Shown: positions 1 through 57,925 of the stretch, in pieces
How the letters are laid out: each line of letters begins with the position of its first letter
Numbering within the stretch: the stretch's first letter is position 1
Assembly: GCF_964340395.1 (NCBI RefSeq)
Contig: NC_135571.1
Location: 14,944,721-15,008,720, forward strand
Direction of reading: 5' to 3'
From: Glandiceps talaboti
Taxonomy: Eukaryota > Hemichordata > Enteropneusta > Spengelidae
Length of the DNA: 64,000 nucleotides
Notes under the pieces: generated by a model
What the model was told of the DNA's origin: nothing
Database searches by the model: none
Seen by the model: the letters and a program-made list of their open reading frames with translations, nothing else
Made by a program: the position numbers and the translations under genes

Positions 1-3000
1 TAACAGAGAATCTGTATCTGAGATATAGTGCATATAAGAGAGTCTATATCTGAGATATAGTGTATATAAGAGAGTGTATATCTGAGATATAGTGTATATA
101 ACAGTGTGTATCTGAGATATAGTGTATATAACAGAGTGTGTATCTGAGATATAGTGTATATAACAGAGAATCTGTATCTGAGATATAGTGTATATAAGAG
201 TCTATATCTGAGATATAGTGTATATAACAAAGTCTATATCTGAGATATAGTGTATATAACAGAGTGTATATCTGAGATATAGTGTATATAACAGTGTGTA
301 TCTGAGATATAGTGTATATAACAGAGAATCTGTATCTGAGATATAGTGTATATAAGAGTCTGTATCTGTGATATAGTGTATATAACAGTGTGTATCTGAG
401 ATATAGTGTATATAACAGTGTGTATCTGAGATAGTGTATATAACAGTGTGTATTGGAGATATAGTGTATATAACAGTGTGTATCTGAGATATAGTGTATA
501 TAACAGTGTGTATCTGAGATATAGTGTATATAACAAAGTCTATATTTGAGATATAGTGTATATAACAAAGTCTATATTTGAGATATAGTGTATATAACAA
601 AGTCTATATTTGAGATATAGTGTATATAACAGTCTGTATCTGAGATAGTGTATATAAAAGAGTCTGTATCTGAGATATAGTGTATATAACAGAGTCTGTA
701 TCTGAGATATAGTGTATATAACAAAGTCTGTATCTGAGATACAGTGTATATAACAGTGTGTATCTGAGATATAGTGTATATAAAAGAGTCTGTATCTGAG
801 ATAAAGTGTATATAACAGTGTGTATCTGAGATATAGTGTATATAACAGTGTGTATCTGAGATATAGTGTATATAACAGTGTGTATCTGAGATATAGTGTA
901 TATAACAGTGTGTATCTGAGATATAGTGTATATAACAGAGAATCTGTATCTGAGATATAGTGTATATAACAGTCTGTATCTGAGATATAGTGTATATAAC
1001 AGAGTCTGTATCTGAGATATAGTATATATAACTGTGTATCTGAGATATAGTGTATATAACAAAGTCTATATTTGAGATATAGTGTATATAACAGTCTGTA
1101 TCTGAGATATAGTGTATATAACAGTGTGTATCTGAGATATAGTGTATATAACAGAGTGTGTATCTGAGATATAGTGTATATAAGAGTCTATATCTGAGAT
1201 ATAATGTATATAACAAAGTCTATATCTGAGATAAAGTGTATATAACAGTGTGTATCTGAGATATAGTGTATATAACAGTGTGTATCTGAGATAGTGTATA
1301 TAACAGTGTGTATTGGAGATATATGTATACAAGAGTCTATATCTGAGATATAGTGTATATAACAAAGTCTATATCTGAGATATAGTGTATATAACAGTGT
1401 GTATCTGAGATATAGTGTATATAACAGTGTATATCTGAGATATAGTGTATATAACAGTCTGTATCTGAGATATAGTGTATATAACAGTGTGTATCTGAGA
1501 TATAGTGTATAGAACAGTGTGCATCTGAGATATAGTGTATAGAACAGTGTATATCTGAAATATAGCGTATATAACAAAGTCTGTATCTGTGATATAGTGT
1601 ATATAAAAGAGTCTATATCTGAGATATAGTGTATATAACAGTGTGTATCTGAGATATAGTGTATATAACAGAGTTTGTATCTGAGATATAGTGTATAACA
1701 AAGTCTGTATCTGAGATATAGTGTATATAAAAGAGTCTGTATCTGAGATATAGTATATATAACAGAGTCTGTATCTGAGATATAGTGTATATAACAGAGT
1801 CTATATCTGAGATATAGTGTATATAAAAGAGTCTGTATCTGAGATATAGTGTATATAACAGAGTCTGTATCTGAGATATAGTGTATATAACAGAGTTTGT
1901 ATCTGAGATATAGTGTATATAACAGTGTGTATCTGAGATATAGCGTATATAACAAAGTCTATATCTGAGATATAGTATATATAACAGAGTCTGTATCTGA
2001 GATATAGTATATATAAGAGTGTGTATCTGAAATATAGTGTATATAACAGAGAATCTGTATCTGAGATATAGTGTATATAAGAGAGTCTATATCTGAGATA
2101 TAGTGTATATAACAGAGTGTATATCTGAAATATAGTGTATATAACAGAGAATCTGTATCTGAGATATAGTGTATATAAGAGTCTATATCTGAGATATAGT
2201 GTATATAACAGTGTGTATCTGAGATATAGTGAATATAACAGTCTGTATCTGAGATATAGTGTATATAACAGTGTGTATCTGAGATATAATGTATATAACA
2301 GTGTGTATCTGAGATATAGTGTATATAACAGAGAATCTGTATCTGAGATATAGTGCATATAAGAGTCTATATCTGAGATATAGTGTATATAAGAGAGTGT
2401 ATATCTGAGATATAGTGTATATAACAGTGTGTATCTGAGATATAGTGTATATAACAGAGTGTGTATCTGAGATATAGTGTATATAACAGAGAATCTGTAT
2501 CTGAGATATAGTGTATATAAGAGTCTATATCTGAGATATAGTGTATATAACAAAGTCTATATCTGAGATATAGTGTATATAACAGAGTGTATATCTGAGA
2601 TATAGTGTATATAACAGTGTGTATCTGAGATATAGTGTATATAACAGAGAATCTGTATCTGAGATATAGTGTATATAAGAGTCTGTATCTGTGATATAGT
2701 GTATATAACAGTGTGTATCTGAGATATAGTGTATATAACAGTGTGTATCTGAGATAGTGTATATAACAGTGTGTATTGGAGATATAGTGTATATAACAGT
2801 GTGTATCTGAGATATAGTGTATATAACAGTGTGTATCTGAGATATAGTGTATATAACAAAGTCTATATTTGAGATATAGTGTATATAACAAAGTCTATAT
2901 TTGAGATATAGTGTATATAACAAAGTCTATATTTGAGATATAGTGTATATAACAGTCTGTATCTGAGATAGTGTATATAAAAGAGTCTGTATCTGAGATA

Positions 3001-3572
3001 TAGTGTATATAACAGAGTCTGTATCTGAGATATAGTGTATATAACAAAGTCTGTATCTGAGATACAGTGTATATAACAGTGTGTATCTGAGATATAGTGT
3101 ATATAAAAGAGTCTGTATCTGAGATAAAGTGTATATAACAGTGTGTATCTGAGATATAGTGTATATAACAGTGTGTATCTGAGATATAGTGTATATAACA
3201 GTGTGTATCTGAGATATAGTGTATATAACAGTGTGTATCTGAGATATAGTGTATATAACAGAGAATCTGTATCTGAGATATAGTGTATATAACAGTCTGT
3301 ATCTGAGATATAGTGTATATAACAGAGTCTGTATCTGAGATATAGTATATATAACTGTGTATCTGAGATATAGTGTATATAACAAAGTCTATATTTGAGA
3401 TATAGTGTATATAACAGTCTGTATCTGAGATATAGTGTATATAACAGTGTGTATCTGAGATATAGTGTATATAACAGAGTGTGTATCTGAGATATAGTGT
3501 ATATAACAGAGTCTAGATCTGAGATATAGTGTATATAACAAAGTCTATATCTGAGATAAAGTGTATATAACT
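1..3572. repeat. AT-rich minisatellite, ~30-36 bp unit, with 1.2-kb internal duplication
   Basis: More than 100 tandem units built on GTATCTGAGATATAGTGTAT followed by ATAACAG, ATAAGAG or ATAACAAAG variants. Most units contain the near-palindrome TATCT-G-AGATA. A higher-order copy is visible: the variant pattern of about 1-1250 recurs at about 2326-3572, offset 2323-2325, with only a few differences, so a block of roughly 1.2 kb was duplicated as a unit. Long open frames on the minus strand reflect the absence of stop codons in the repeat and are not genes. The array reaches the window edge, so its true length is unknown. Confidence 0.97.
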
Positions 3573-3887
3573 ACAAATGGTAATAGGTGTAACTACCCCG
3601 GTTAGTAGAACCTGTAAGGGGCCCTGTCAGGGTCACGGTTAACTTGCTGGAAGCAGAGCAATTGATCAAATAAAGGCAGATACCAATAAAATGATGACTT
3701 GGCTTTACTTATGGCATTTTGCTGATGACTCCACCAGGGACAAGAGGGAAAGGCCAAGATATTCCTAGTTAGTTTGGAACACTGCAACACTTGTAGGAGT
3801 GGCACCCACTTGTGATTAAATTTTGCTACGAAAAAATAACCATGGAGTCAAATTATAGCACCAGGGTTAAAGCCCCTGATTTTACTA
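3573..3887. other. unique spacer, no gene recognised
   Basis: Single-copy-looking sequence between the minisatellite and a reverse transcriptase remnant. It could be a degraded upstream part of that element, but no motif supports this. Confidence 0.5.
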
Positions 3888-4757
3888 ATGTTCTGGAGAC
3901 AACATATAGTGTTAAAAACTAGAAGGAGAAAACGGAACCCAGAGGAGAGATTGAATGATCTTGCATTTGCCGACAACATAGATCTGCTGGCTGAAAACAC
4001 AGAACGAGCTGAGGAACTCCTACCTGCAGTTGAAAAAGCTTGTGCCGAGGTTGGATTACACATAAATCCAAAGAAAACAGAAGTCCTGCTAATCAACACA
4101 AATAAGTCAGAGGTACCAACAATCCAAACCTTATCAGAAAAAAGACTTGAGAATGTTGATGACTTCCAATACCTCGATTCACACGTTGCAAATTCGCAGA
4201 AGGACTTTAACATCAGGAAAGGATTAGCCTGGACAGCGTGTAACAAGTTAGACACAATCTGGAAATCGCATGTGAATAAAAACACCAAGTACCACCTCTT
4301 TAAAACATGTGTAGAAAGTGTACTGCTGTACGGTTCAGAAACATGGACAATAAGTGTGAAAATGAAAAAAAGCATTGATGGAACATATACAAAACTTCTC
4401 CACCATATCTTCAATGTTAGTTGGAGGGATCACAAAACCAACAGTGAACTCTATGGGAGTATCCCTTGTTTATCCCTACAGATTGCTAAGAGACATTTGA
4501 AGTTTGTCGATCATTGTGCAATGAGCTGTAGACAATCCAGTATCCAAACTACTGGTTTGGGTATCTCCTCTTGGAAAAAATCACCAAGGCAGACAGATGC
4601 TCACATATCCAGATATGCTGAAGAAGGAGGCTGTCCTAAATGATGAAAGGGAGATTCTCACCATCATGAACAATAGAGAAATGTGGAGGAAATATACCAA
4701 GTGTGCTATTGATGAAACTGTGGTTCTTTCGTCCATGATGATGATGATGATGATGGT
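3888..4757 (+). mobile_element. non-LTR retrotransposon fragment (3' half of reverse transcriptase), degenerate
   Basis: The translation carries a reverse transcriptase block: FADN (a decayed FADD/YADD catalytic motif) in DLAFADNIDLLAENTE, then GLHINPKKTEVLLIN (the RT thumb-side motif), FQYLDSHV, and LLYGSETWTI with the following INVSWRDH-type region common in RTE-like and related LINE ORFs. The frame is lost near 4600-4640 and the end continues in another frame (EMWRKYTKCAI). It finishes in an (ATG)7 run at 4735-4755, the kind of simple 3' tail seen in RTE-type elements. The N-terminal endonuclease and first RT motifs are missing. The Asp-to-Asn change in the catalytic motif, the 5' truncation and the frameshift all say dead copy. 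Clade assignment (RTE-like) is inference. Confidence 0.85.
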
Positions 4758-4846
4758 AGCATCTTGGTTTTACTTCTGAAGAGGTGACTGGTCTAAACAC
4801 TATCACTGACCTGCACTGGATGATTTGGGAACTCACTAGCACAACT

Positions 4847-5260
4847 GCACATCAGTAGAGTCATAGGCACGGTGTTGCAAGGGATATTTGCATACACTTT
4901 TTGAATGTTTGTTCACTTGTCTACGAATCCCTGTTGTTATCTTTGTGAAATACACCATTTTTTGCTGTTGCTATGGGCATGGTCATGGTTGCTTGGGATA
5001 TTTTTGAACGTTCACTCACTTGCCTACCAAATGATGTTATTCTAGCAAAATGTACTGGTATTTGGTTGTTGCCAAGGGCATAGTCATGGTTGATAGGGCC
5101 AATTGTGTTATAATGTTTTTTAATAATAACTGCAGAATAACACCTCCACCTGCAGTTTCAAACTATAAGTTTTTGACAAAAATGACATTTTAGACCTAAT
5201 TTGCATATTGCTGATGGTTTCATCACGTTGTGAGTATCTGTACTTGGCAACAAAAAATTG
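4847..5260 (+). mobile_element. family B non-autonomous element, 5' portion
   Basis: Starts with TAGCACAACTG, the same 11 bases that begin the copy at 26903 and that appear inverted at the 3' ends near 33504 and 52574. The body shares phrases such as TGTTATCTTTGTGAAATACA and GTTGTTGCCAAGGGCATAGT with four other copies in the window. It lacks the 3' hairpin end, so it is truncated. Confidence 0.7.
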
Positions 5261-5302
5261 CTGTCATGGTGGCTGACAAACAAAATGTGTTGTTGGGTCC
5301 AA

Positions 5303-5328
5303 CCCCCCCCCCCCCCCCCCCCTCCCCC
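5303..5328. repeat. poly-C tract
   Basis: Twenty C residues, one T, then five C. Length is likely to vary and to be assembly-sensitive. Confidence 0.9.
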
Positions 5329-7989
5329 ATGAAATCAAATGGTTTACTCTGAAGAAGTCTAGTTCTGCTAAAAATGTAAAGCTACACTGACGACAGATAT
5401 GAACAAACACAAACTGAAAGAAGGCTAAGACAAAGAAACTGGTGGAAAGAGACATTTACACAGATTTAATAAATACACACTGACACATACACTTTGATAT
5501 CACTTCCAACTTTTATTCAAGGTGTGGACTATACCAGCAACTGTACATTTAGCAACAATAAATAATATTACAATATCACAGACTAATTCTTATGGCTTTC
5601 TAGGATATGATATCTCAAAAGGAAAATTATTCACATTACACAAGATTCACATAAAATTAACATCAATTCTAATAATATCAAATGAGTTGAAAGTTGAAAC
5701 ATTTGTCTTTCAAAACAAAAAAGATATGAGTTTCAACTATTTTCATTTATTTAGTGTCAAAAGTTTTCTGTAATAAACTTGTACCACATGGTATTGTTGC
5801 CATAGAGACTCAAAAAGCCAAAGTGATGTATACTACTGATATCACCAAGACCATTGGTACATCAAAATCCAATATCTGATATCAAAGTCACTATCCATGT
5901 ATAATTAATCATATGAATATAAACTTTGGCTTTGAAATATTTCCAATCAGGTGGACTCAATACTTGGATATGTTGACACAATAGTTATATCATATGGTCT
6001 TAATAGTCAAATCATATGGACACAATATTTGCCTTTCTCACTAGCTAATTTACTTACCATTAATTACATTAAATTATATTTACAAATCTCTAAAGTGAAT
6101 TCATTCAAAGCAAATTCCATCAAAAATATGTATAATATTCAAAACCAGTGTGGCACATAACACACAAACTTGATATCACATTACATATTAGAATTCATCA
6201 AATAATCTGACTTTTTAATGATAACAAAAAATGCAATATCAAAGAGAATTTATTCTGGTAAATCATAAGGTACTGTCCAAATATTAAGATTGCCATGAAG
6301 TGTAAAGTCTACTCCAGAATGAGGAAAAGCTGAAATTATAATAGTACACTGCATTGCATGCTTAAATACAAAATTGAAAAAAAAATGGCCTTCAGACTTA
6401 GTAGAGCAACACTTCTGCTATCTAAATTGGTGAAAGAGAAAGAACATTGAACAGATAGTATTGTGTTGACTGGATAGACATATCTGTGTCTTTATCCAGT
6501 CAACACAACACTATCTGTCTCTGTATCCAGTCAACACAACACTATCTGCGTCTGCGTAGGTAGGCAAGTACGTATGTCTTTGCTATGATCACAGGACTGT
6601 GACCTGCATTGAGATGTTATTTGCATACTTTGGCCAACTCACATAATGACGACATCACATTCCTTTCCAAATGCTTCCAGCCAGACTCCGTACTAAAGTC
6701 CGTCACATCTTACGGCTTTGTGAGCCTTACAACACAAGTCTGGCAGCGAGACTGTGGACCTTGATCACACAATGTAACTATATTGTACTATATCCTATTG
6801 GAACCATCAACAATATATTCTCTATCACAAGTGTTATATTTCAGGTTATGTTAACATAATGCTGTAATGATGAATAAAACTTACTCTTGTACATCAACAG
6901 AACAAAAAACAACAACAATTATACAAAAACTGCAGGTGTATCACCTCTCTTAGGATATTATACCTGTAGAACAATGGTCAAATAGTTGTCAACTATACAG
7001 CTAAGGAGACCTAATCTTATACGTATACCTAACTTGAACTCCCTAGGTTGGTTATAAATGTATATCTATGGGTGTTTGGTCTTGCAATGTTCTATATGGT
7101 GTAAAGCACACTTGTGATATCTTTATGTCAAATCAACTCAAATCAGCTGTTATACATTGTCATCAAAAATGAATACAGACAGAACAAGCTGAAAATTGTT
7201 TAATGAAAATACCATGACTTATATTAGGAAATGACACTACAATCCCACTCAGTACATATCTGATTCTGATTCTAGTATTAGAATAAGATTCAGACACACA
7301 TTCAGATTTACAAACCTATTGAATACAAATTCTAGTAAAGTAAGTTTCAGATACATAGCATCATTGTGTTCTCACTACTGCATATCAAAAATCCAATTAT
7401 GATCTACTAAATATATCTTCTGGTAGAAAAATAAATAGTTAAAGTTACAAATATCTGATAAAATTTGAAAAATTATTTTTATTTTCATGTTTTTGACTAA
7501 TTCTTGAGAACATGACATCATTTGACCAATTTGTGTCGATGCAATTGATGAAAATGGCTTGCAATTTTATTGGACTTAAATCTGAATCTGAATCTAACAG
7601 TGGTTCCAAATGTATCAGATCTAAAAGTATGTGCCAATAAGAATATGTATCTGAATCTTACTGGAAGCATCAAATTCAAATTCACTAGGTGTGTCAATCT
7701 GACTCTATGTGATTCTGTTACTATCTTCAGTTTACAATGTTTAAACGTGTAAACTGTGTCATGTCATATGTAGTTTTAATATATATTGTATATATATAAT
7801 GTATATACATTTATGATAAATTGACAACTAAATCAAATAAAGTATTATCTGTCTATAAATAAATACTGGAGTGGATGTTGAATTGAATTCAATTGCACTG
7901 ACAGTGTCTGAATGTACAGACCAAGTTGACCAATAACAATGTAATGCTGTACGGACATTTGATATATGGCAAGTATCGATATACATGTA
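5329..7989. other. AT-rich intergenic DNA, nothing recognised
   Basis: No protein similarity, RNA gene or long repeat seen. Small local features: a triplicated phrase with ATCCAGTCAACACAACAC near 6470-6550, and an AT-rich TATATA stretch near 7780-7815. Part of it could be untranslated sequence of a neighbouring or the SHANK transcript, but nothing shows this. Confidence 0.5.
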
Positions 7990-8107
7990 TAATAGAATGA
8001 TGGTATAATGTAATGTAGTGTCTAATAGAATGAGTCTAATATGATGTAGTGTCTAATAGAATGACAGTCTAATTTGATGTAGTGTCTAATAGAATGACAG
8101 TCTAATA
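7990..8107. repeat. left part of ~33-bp array split by an element
   Basis: Units of TGTAGTGTCTAATAGAATGA plus CAGTCTAATATGA. The same array resumes at 9225, so the intervening family A element landed inside it. Confidence 0.9.
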
Positions 8108-9224
8108 CAAGTCATTGAGAATGACATAGTCCCCGCTATGATTGGGTTTTAAGGAATTATCACTACTCTGATCACGCAACAACACTTGTGAACCTAAATC
8201 AAACAGACTTAGATATGTTGAGTCTGCTTGTCAGACATGGAACATGCCTACAACAATAAAGGATTGGTCGGGTATGGGGGATAATATCACGATGAAAATG
8301 GATATGCACATGTATGTCATAGAACACTGTCCTGATACCAACTTTGAATGTGATCTGTTCAAGCATGTCTGAGTTATGGCTTTGGACATGGAAAAATCGC
8401 AAACAAAATGGCTGCCAGGCAGCCATATTGAATCGTATTACAACAACAATGAATATGCACATGTATGTCATAGAACACTGTCCTAATACCAACTTTGAAT
8501 GAGATCTGTTCAAGCATGTCTGAGTTATGGCTTTGGACAAGGAGAAATCACAAACAAAATGGCTGCCAGGCAGCCATATTGGATCGCATCACGACGAAAA
8601 TGGATATGCACATGTATGTCATAGAACACTGTCCTAATACCAACTTTGAATGAGATCTGTTCAAGCATGTCTGAGTTAGGGCTTTGGACATGGAAAATTC
8701 GCAAACAAAATGGCTGCCAGGCAGCCATATTGGATCGTATCACAACGAAAATGGATATGCACATGTATGTCATAGAACACTGTCCTAATACCAACTTTGA
8801 ATGAGACCTGTTCAAGTATGTCTGAGTTATGGCTTCGGTCATGAAAATTCACAAACGAAATGGCTGCCAGGCGGCCATATTGGATCGTATCATGAAAACA
8901 ATGAATATGCACATATATGCCATAGAACACTGTCCTAATACCAACTTTGAATGAGATCTGTTCAAGCATGTCTGAGTTATGGCTTTTGACAGGGAAAATT
9001 TGCAAACAAAATGGCTGCTAGGCGGCCATATTGGATCGTATCATGAAACAAATTGACGTGCATATGTATGCCATTGTATCTTGCCCCTGTACCAAGTTTG
9101 AAAAAAATCGGTCCAGGCATCTCCAAGAAACGGCTGCGGACGGACGGACGGACGGACAGACACACGGACAGACGGAACCCAATCCATAAGTCCCCGTTCC
9201 GGACTTAGTCCGGCGGGGACTAAT
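8108..9224 (+). mobile_element. family A element (pearl/Helitron-like, non-autonomous), copy 1
   Basis: Begins with a hairpin GTCATT-GAG-AATGAC (8111-8125) and ends with a perfect 33-nt hairpin at 9189-9221: AGTCCCCG and CCGGAC pair with GTCCGG and CGGGGACT. AGTCCCCGC near the left end is also the inverse of GCGGGGACT at the right. The core is five tandem ~150-bp repeats, each with a palindrome ATGGCTGCC-A-GGCAGCCAT (or a variant), followed by an ACGG-rich microsatellite. A flanked core repeat plus ACGG-type microsatellite is the layout described for bivalve pearl elements and other Helitron-related satellites. Assignment is by layout, not by sequence match. No transposase is present. Confidence 0.75.
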
Positions 9225-9545
9225 AATGTAGTGTCTAATAGAACGATAGTCTAATATGATGTAGTGTCTAATATAATGTAGTGTCTAATATGATGTAGTG
9301 TCTAATAGAATGACAGTCTAATATAATGTAGTGTCTAATAGAATGACAGTCTAATATAATGTAGTGTCTAATAGAATGACAGTCTAATATGATGTAGTGT
9401 CTAATAGAATGACTAATATGATGGAGTGTCTAATAGAATGACAGTCTAATATGATGGAGTGTCTAATAGAGCGATGGTATATTATGATGTGTCTCATAGA
9501 ATGACAGTCTAATTTAATGTAGTGTCTAATAGAATGACAGTCTAA
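9225..9545. repeat. right part of ~33-bp array
   Basis: About ten further units of the 7990-8107 array (TAGTGTCTAATAGAATGACA core), with internal losses. Confidence 0.9.
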
Positions 9546-9589
9546 TTTGATGTAGTGTACTTTATTATTTCTAGGTTATTAGATAGATT

Positions 9590-10050
9590 GATTCTATTGA
9601 AATGTTCATATTCAGATCACTAAAAGAATTCTCCTAGTAGTCTATCTTGGTCTACAGGCTATAGTAGTCTGAGGTTCATACAATGTCTATCTTGGTGTAG
9701 TGTACAGGCTATAGTAGTCTGAAGTTCATACAATGTCTATCTTGGTATACATGCAGGCTAGTAGTCTGAGGTTCATACAATGTCTATCTTGGTCTACAGG
9801 CTAGAGTGGTCTGAGGTTCATACAATGTCTATCTTGGTATAGTGTACAGGCTATAGTAGTCTGAGGTTCATACAATGTCTCTCTTGGTCTACAGGCTAGA
9901 GTGGTCTGAGGTTCATACAATGTCTCTCTTGGTCTACAGGCTAGAGTGGTCTGAGGTTCATACCATGTCTATCTTGGTGTAGCGTACAGGCTAGAGTGGT
10001 CTGAGGTTCATACCATGTCTATCTTGGTGTAGTCTACAGGCTATACATGG
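9590..10050. repeat. ~44-51-bp minisatellite
   Basis: Eight to nine units containing GTCTGAGGTTCATACAATGT and CTATCTTGGT, with 5-6-bp length variants. Confidence 0.92.
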
Positions 10051-10424
10051 CATGAATCTTTTCCAAGATATTCAAAGCCACGGATAGCCTCTAATCTTGG
10101 TATGGATGAACATTAAACAGAAGGAGAAATAAGCACTTTAAGGAAATAGTCAAACTGATATAAAATAAGTTACTGTGTAATGTCTTAGTTAACAATTCTA
10201 CCAAAATGGTAAATTCTCACAATTCATTGTCTGCAAGTTTCACAATGTCTTGCAACAATGGCAACAAAAAACACTCTTCTGTCTACAAGTAATTCATATC
10301 TTACAGTAAAGGTGACACTAAAATAATAGTGAAAATAATAACTAGTACATGTAAAATGCTTATGACAAATTATGACACAGTAGCATGACACAATAGCATT
10401 GTTTCATAGATTTAGTACATATAT
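10051..10424. other. AT-rich spacer, nothing recognised
   Basis: No repeat, coding or RNA signal seen. It lies 3' of SHANK. Confidence 0.5.
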
Positions 10425-11060
10425 TTGTAACTTGCCATACTGTAATGTGACTTGCCATACTGTAATGTGACTTGCCATACTACAATGTGACTTGCCATAC
10501 TGTAATGTGACTTTCAATGTGACTTGCCATACTACAATGTGACTTGCCATACTACAATGTGACTTGCCATACTGTAATGTGACTTTCAATGTGACTTGCC
10601 ATACTACAATGTGACTTACCACACTACAAATGTGACTTTCAATGTGACTTACCACACTACAAATGTGACTTTCAATGTGACTTGCCATACTACAATGTGA
10701 CTTTCAATGTGACTTGCCACACTACAATGTGACTTGCCACACTACAATGTGACTTGCCATACTGTAATGTGACTTTCAATGTGACTTGCCACACTACAAT
10801 GTGACTTACCACACTACAATGTGATTTGCCACACTGTAATGTGACTTGCCACACTACAATGCAATGTGACTTGCCATACTGTAATGTGACTTTCAATGTG
10901 ACTTGCCATACTACAATGTGACTTACCACACTACAATGTGACTTGCCACACTGTAATGTGACTTTCAATGTGACTTGCCACACTACAATATGACTTGCCA
11001 TACTACAATATGACTTGCCATATTACAATATGACTTGTCACATCACAATACAACTTCCAA
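10425..11060. repeat. 20-bp minisatellite
   Basis: Unit ACTTGCCATACTACAATGTG, alternating with a shorter ACTTTCAATGTG variant. It passes into diverged copies after 11000. Confidence 0.95.
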
Positions 11061-11244
11061 CTCCACAACATGACTCGTCACATGTACTACCATCTCACTT
11101 GTTTCTATGGTACAATTTCATAGACTTGCCATATGTCTGTGACGAATCAAAAGTTTGTCTTATATGCAACATGTCAAATATGATTTTCTACATACGACTA
11201 GCCTTATCTGTGATTTTCAATCTGTGTGATAGCTATGACTTGTC

Positions 11245-11405
11245 ACATATCTATCTCACATGTTTATGGACTTGCCACACATCTGACTTGTCACATACCT
11301 ATCTCACATGTTTATGGACTTGCCACACATCTGACTTGTCACATACCTATCTCACATGTTTATGGACTTGCCACATGTCTGACTTGTCACATATCTATGA
11401 CCTGC
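11245..11405. repeat. 51-bp repeat, 3 copies
   Basis: Three copies of a unit containing CTATCTCACATGTTTATGGA and CTTGCCACA. It shares ACTTGCCACA with the 20-bp array just upstream and probably grew from it. Confidence 0.85.
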
Positions 11406-11439
11406 CATGTGTAGAGATATGACACATGCATCTATGTAC

Positions 11440-11750
11440 CTAGGGGGGTATGACATCAATACAAGGTAATAAGGTTATGACATCATACAAGGTAATAAGG
11501 TCATGACATCATACAAGGTAATAAGGTCCTGATAAAATACAAGGTATTAAGATCATGACATCATACAAGGTAATAAGGTCATGACATCATACAAGGTAAT
11601 AAGGTCATGATAAAATACAAGGTAATAAGATCATGACATCATACAAGGTAATAATAAAATAATGACATCATACAAGGTAATAAGGTCATGACATCATACA
11701 AGGTAATAAGGTCATGACATCATACAAGGTAATAAGGTCTTCATACAATA
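11440..11750. repeat. 26-bp minisatellite in SHANK 3' flank/UTR
   Basis: About eleven units of ATGACATCATACAAGGTAAT plus AAGGTC. The array ends about 140 bases past the SHANK stop codon, so it may be transcribed in the 3' UTR. No AATAAA was seen on the minus strand between the stop and the array, so the poly(A) site is not placed. Confidence 0.93.
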
Positions 11751-11887
11751 AAATGTTAAAGTGTCAAATAAACATTACAATAATTATAAACGTCATTTTA
11801 TCAAAGTTTATAATAAATATACAATCAGTAAATGTCATTTCAAATCATATCATACTGGTCTCAATACATTGACAACCAGACAACTTT

Positions 11888-57755
<45,868 letters not shown>

Positions 57756-57925
57756 ACTTGTTTCAAATTTCTGTTAAAAGAAAAAAACAGATACATGTAT
57801 ATGTATTCTAATGTGGAGAAACTTGATGATCTTTCTAATGTACATTATTTAAATATATTATGTACATGTAAATCTAGATGTTGATAGAGTGAAAGATACA
57901 ACATTCATGTCATGTTATGACATTA

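Noticed and set aside
44-2553. Many YTLYLRY-type open frames on the minus strand
   Set aside because: Frames through the ~30-bp satellite. Copies at offset 2323 are identical because of the block duplication, not because of gene duplication.
4636-4842. Minus-strand frame with a His-rich run and plus-strand frame with MMMMMMM
   Set aside because: Both come from the (ATG)7 tail of the retrotransposon fragment.
8199-9165. Several 60-113-residue frames with ESFKVGIRTVFYDIHVHIH-like repeats
   Set aside because: They are translations of the ~150-bp core repeats of family A and have no start, domain or codon signal.
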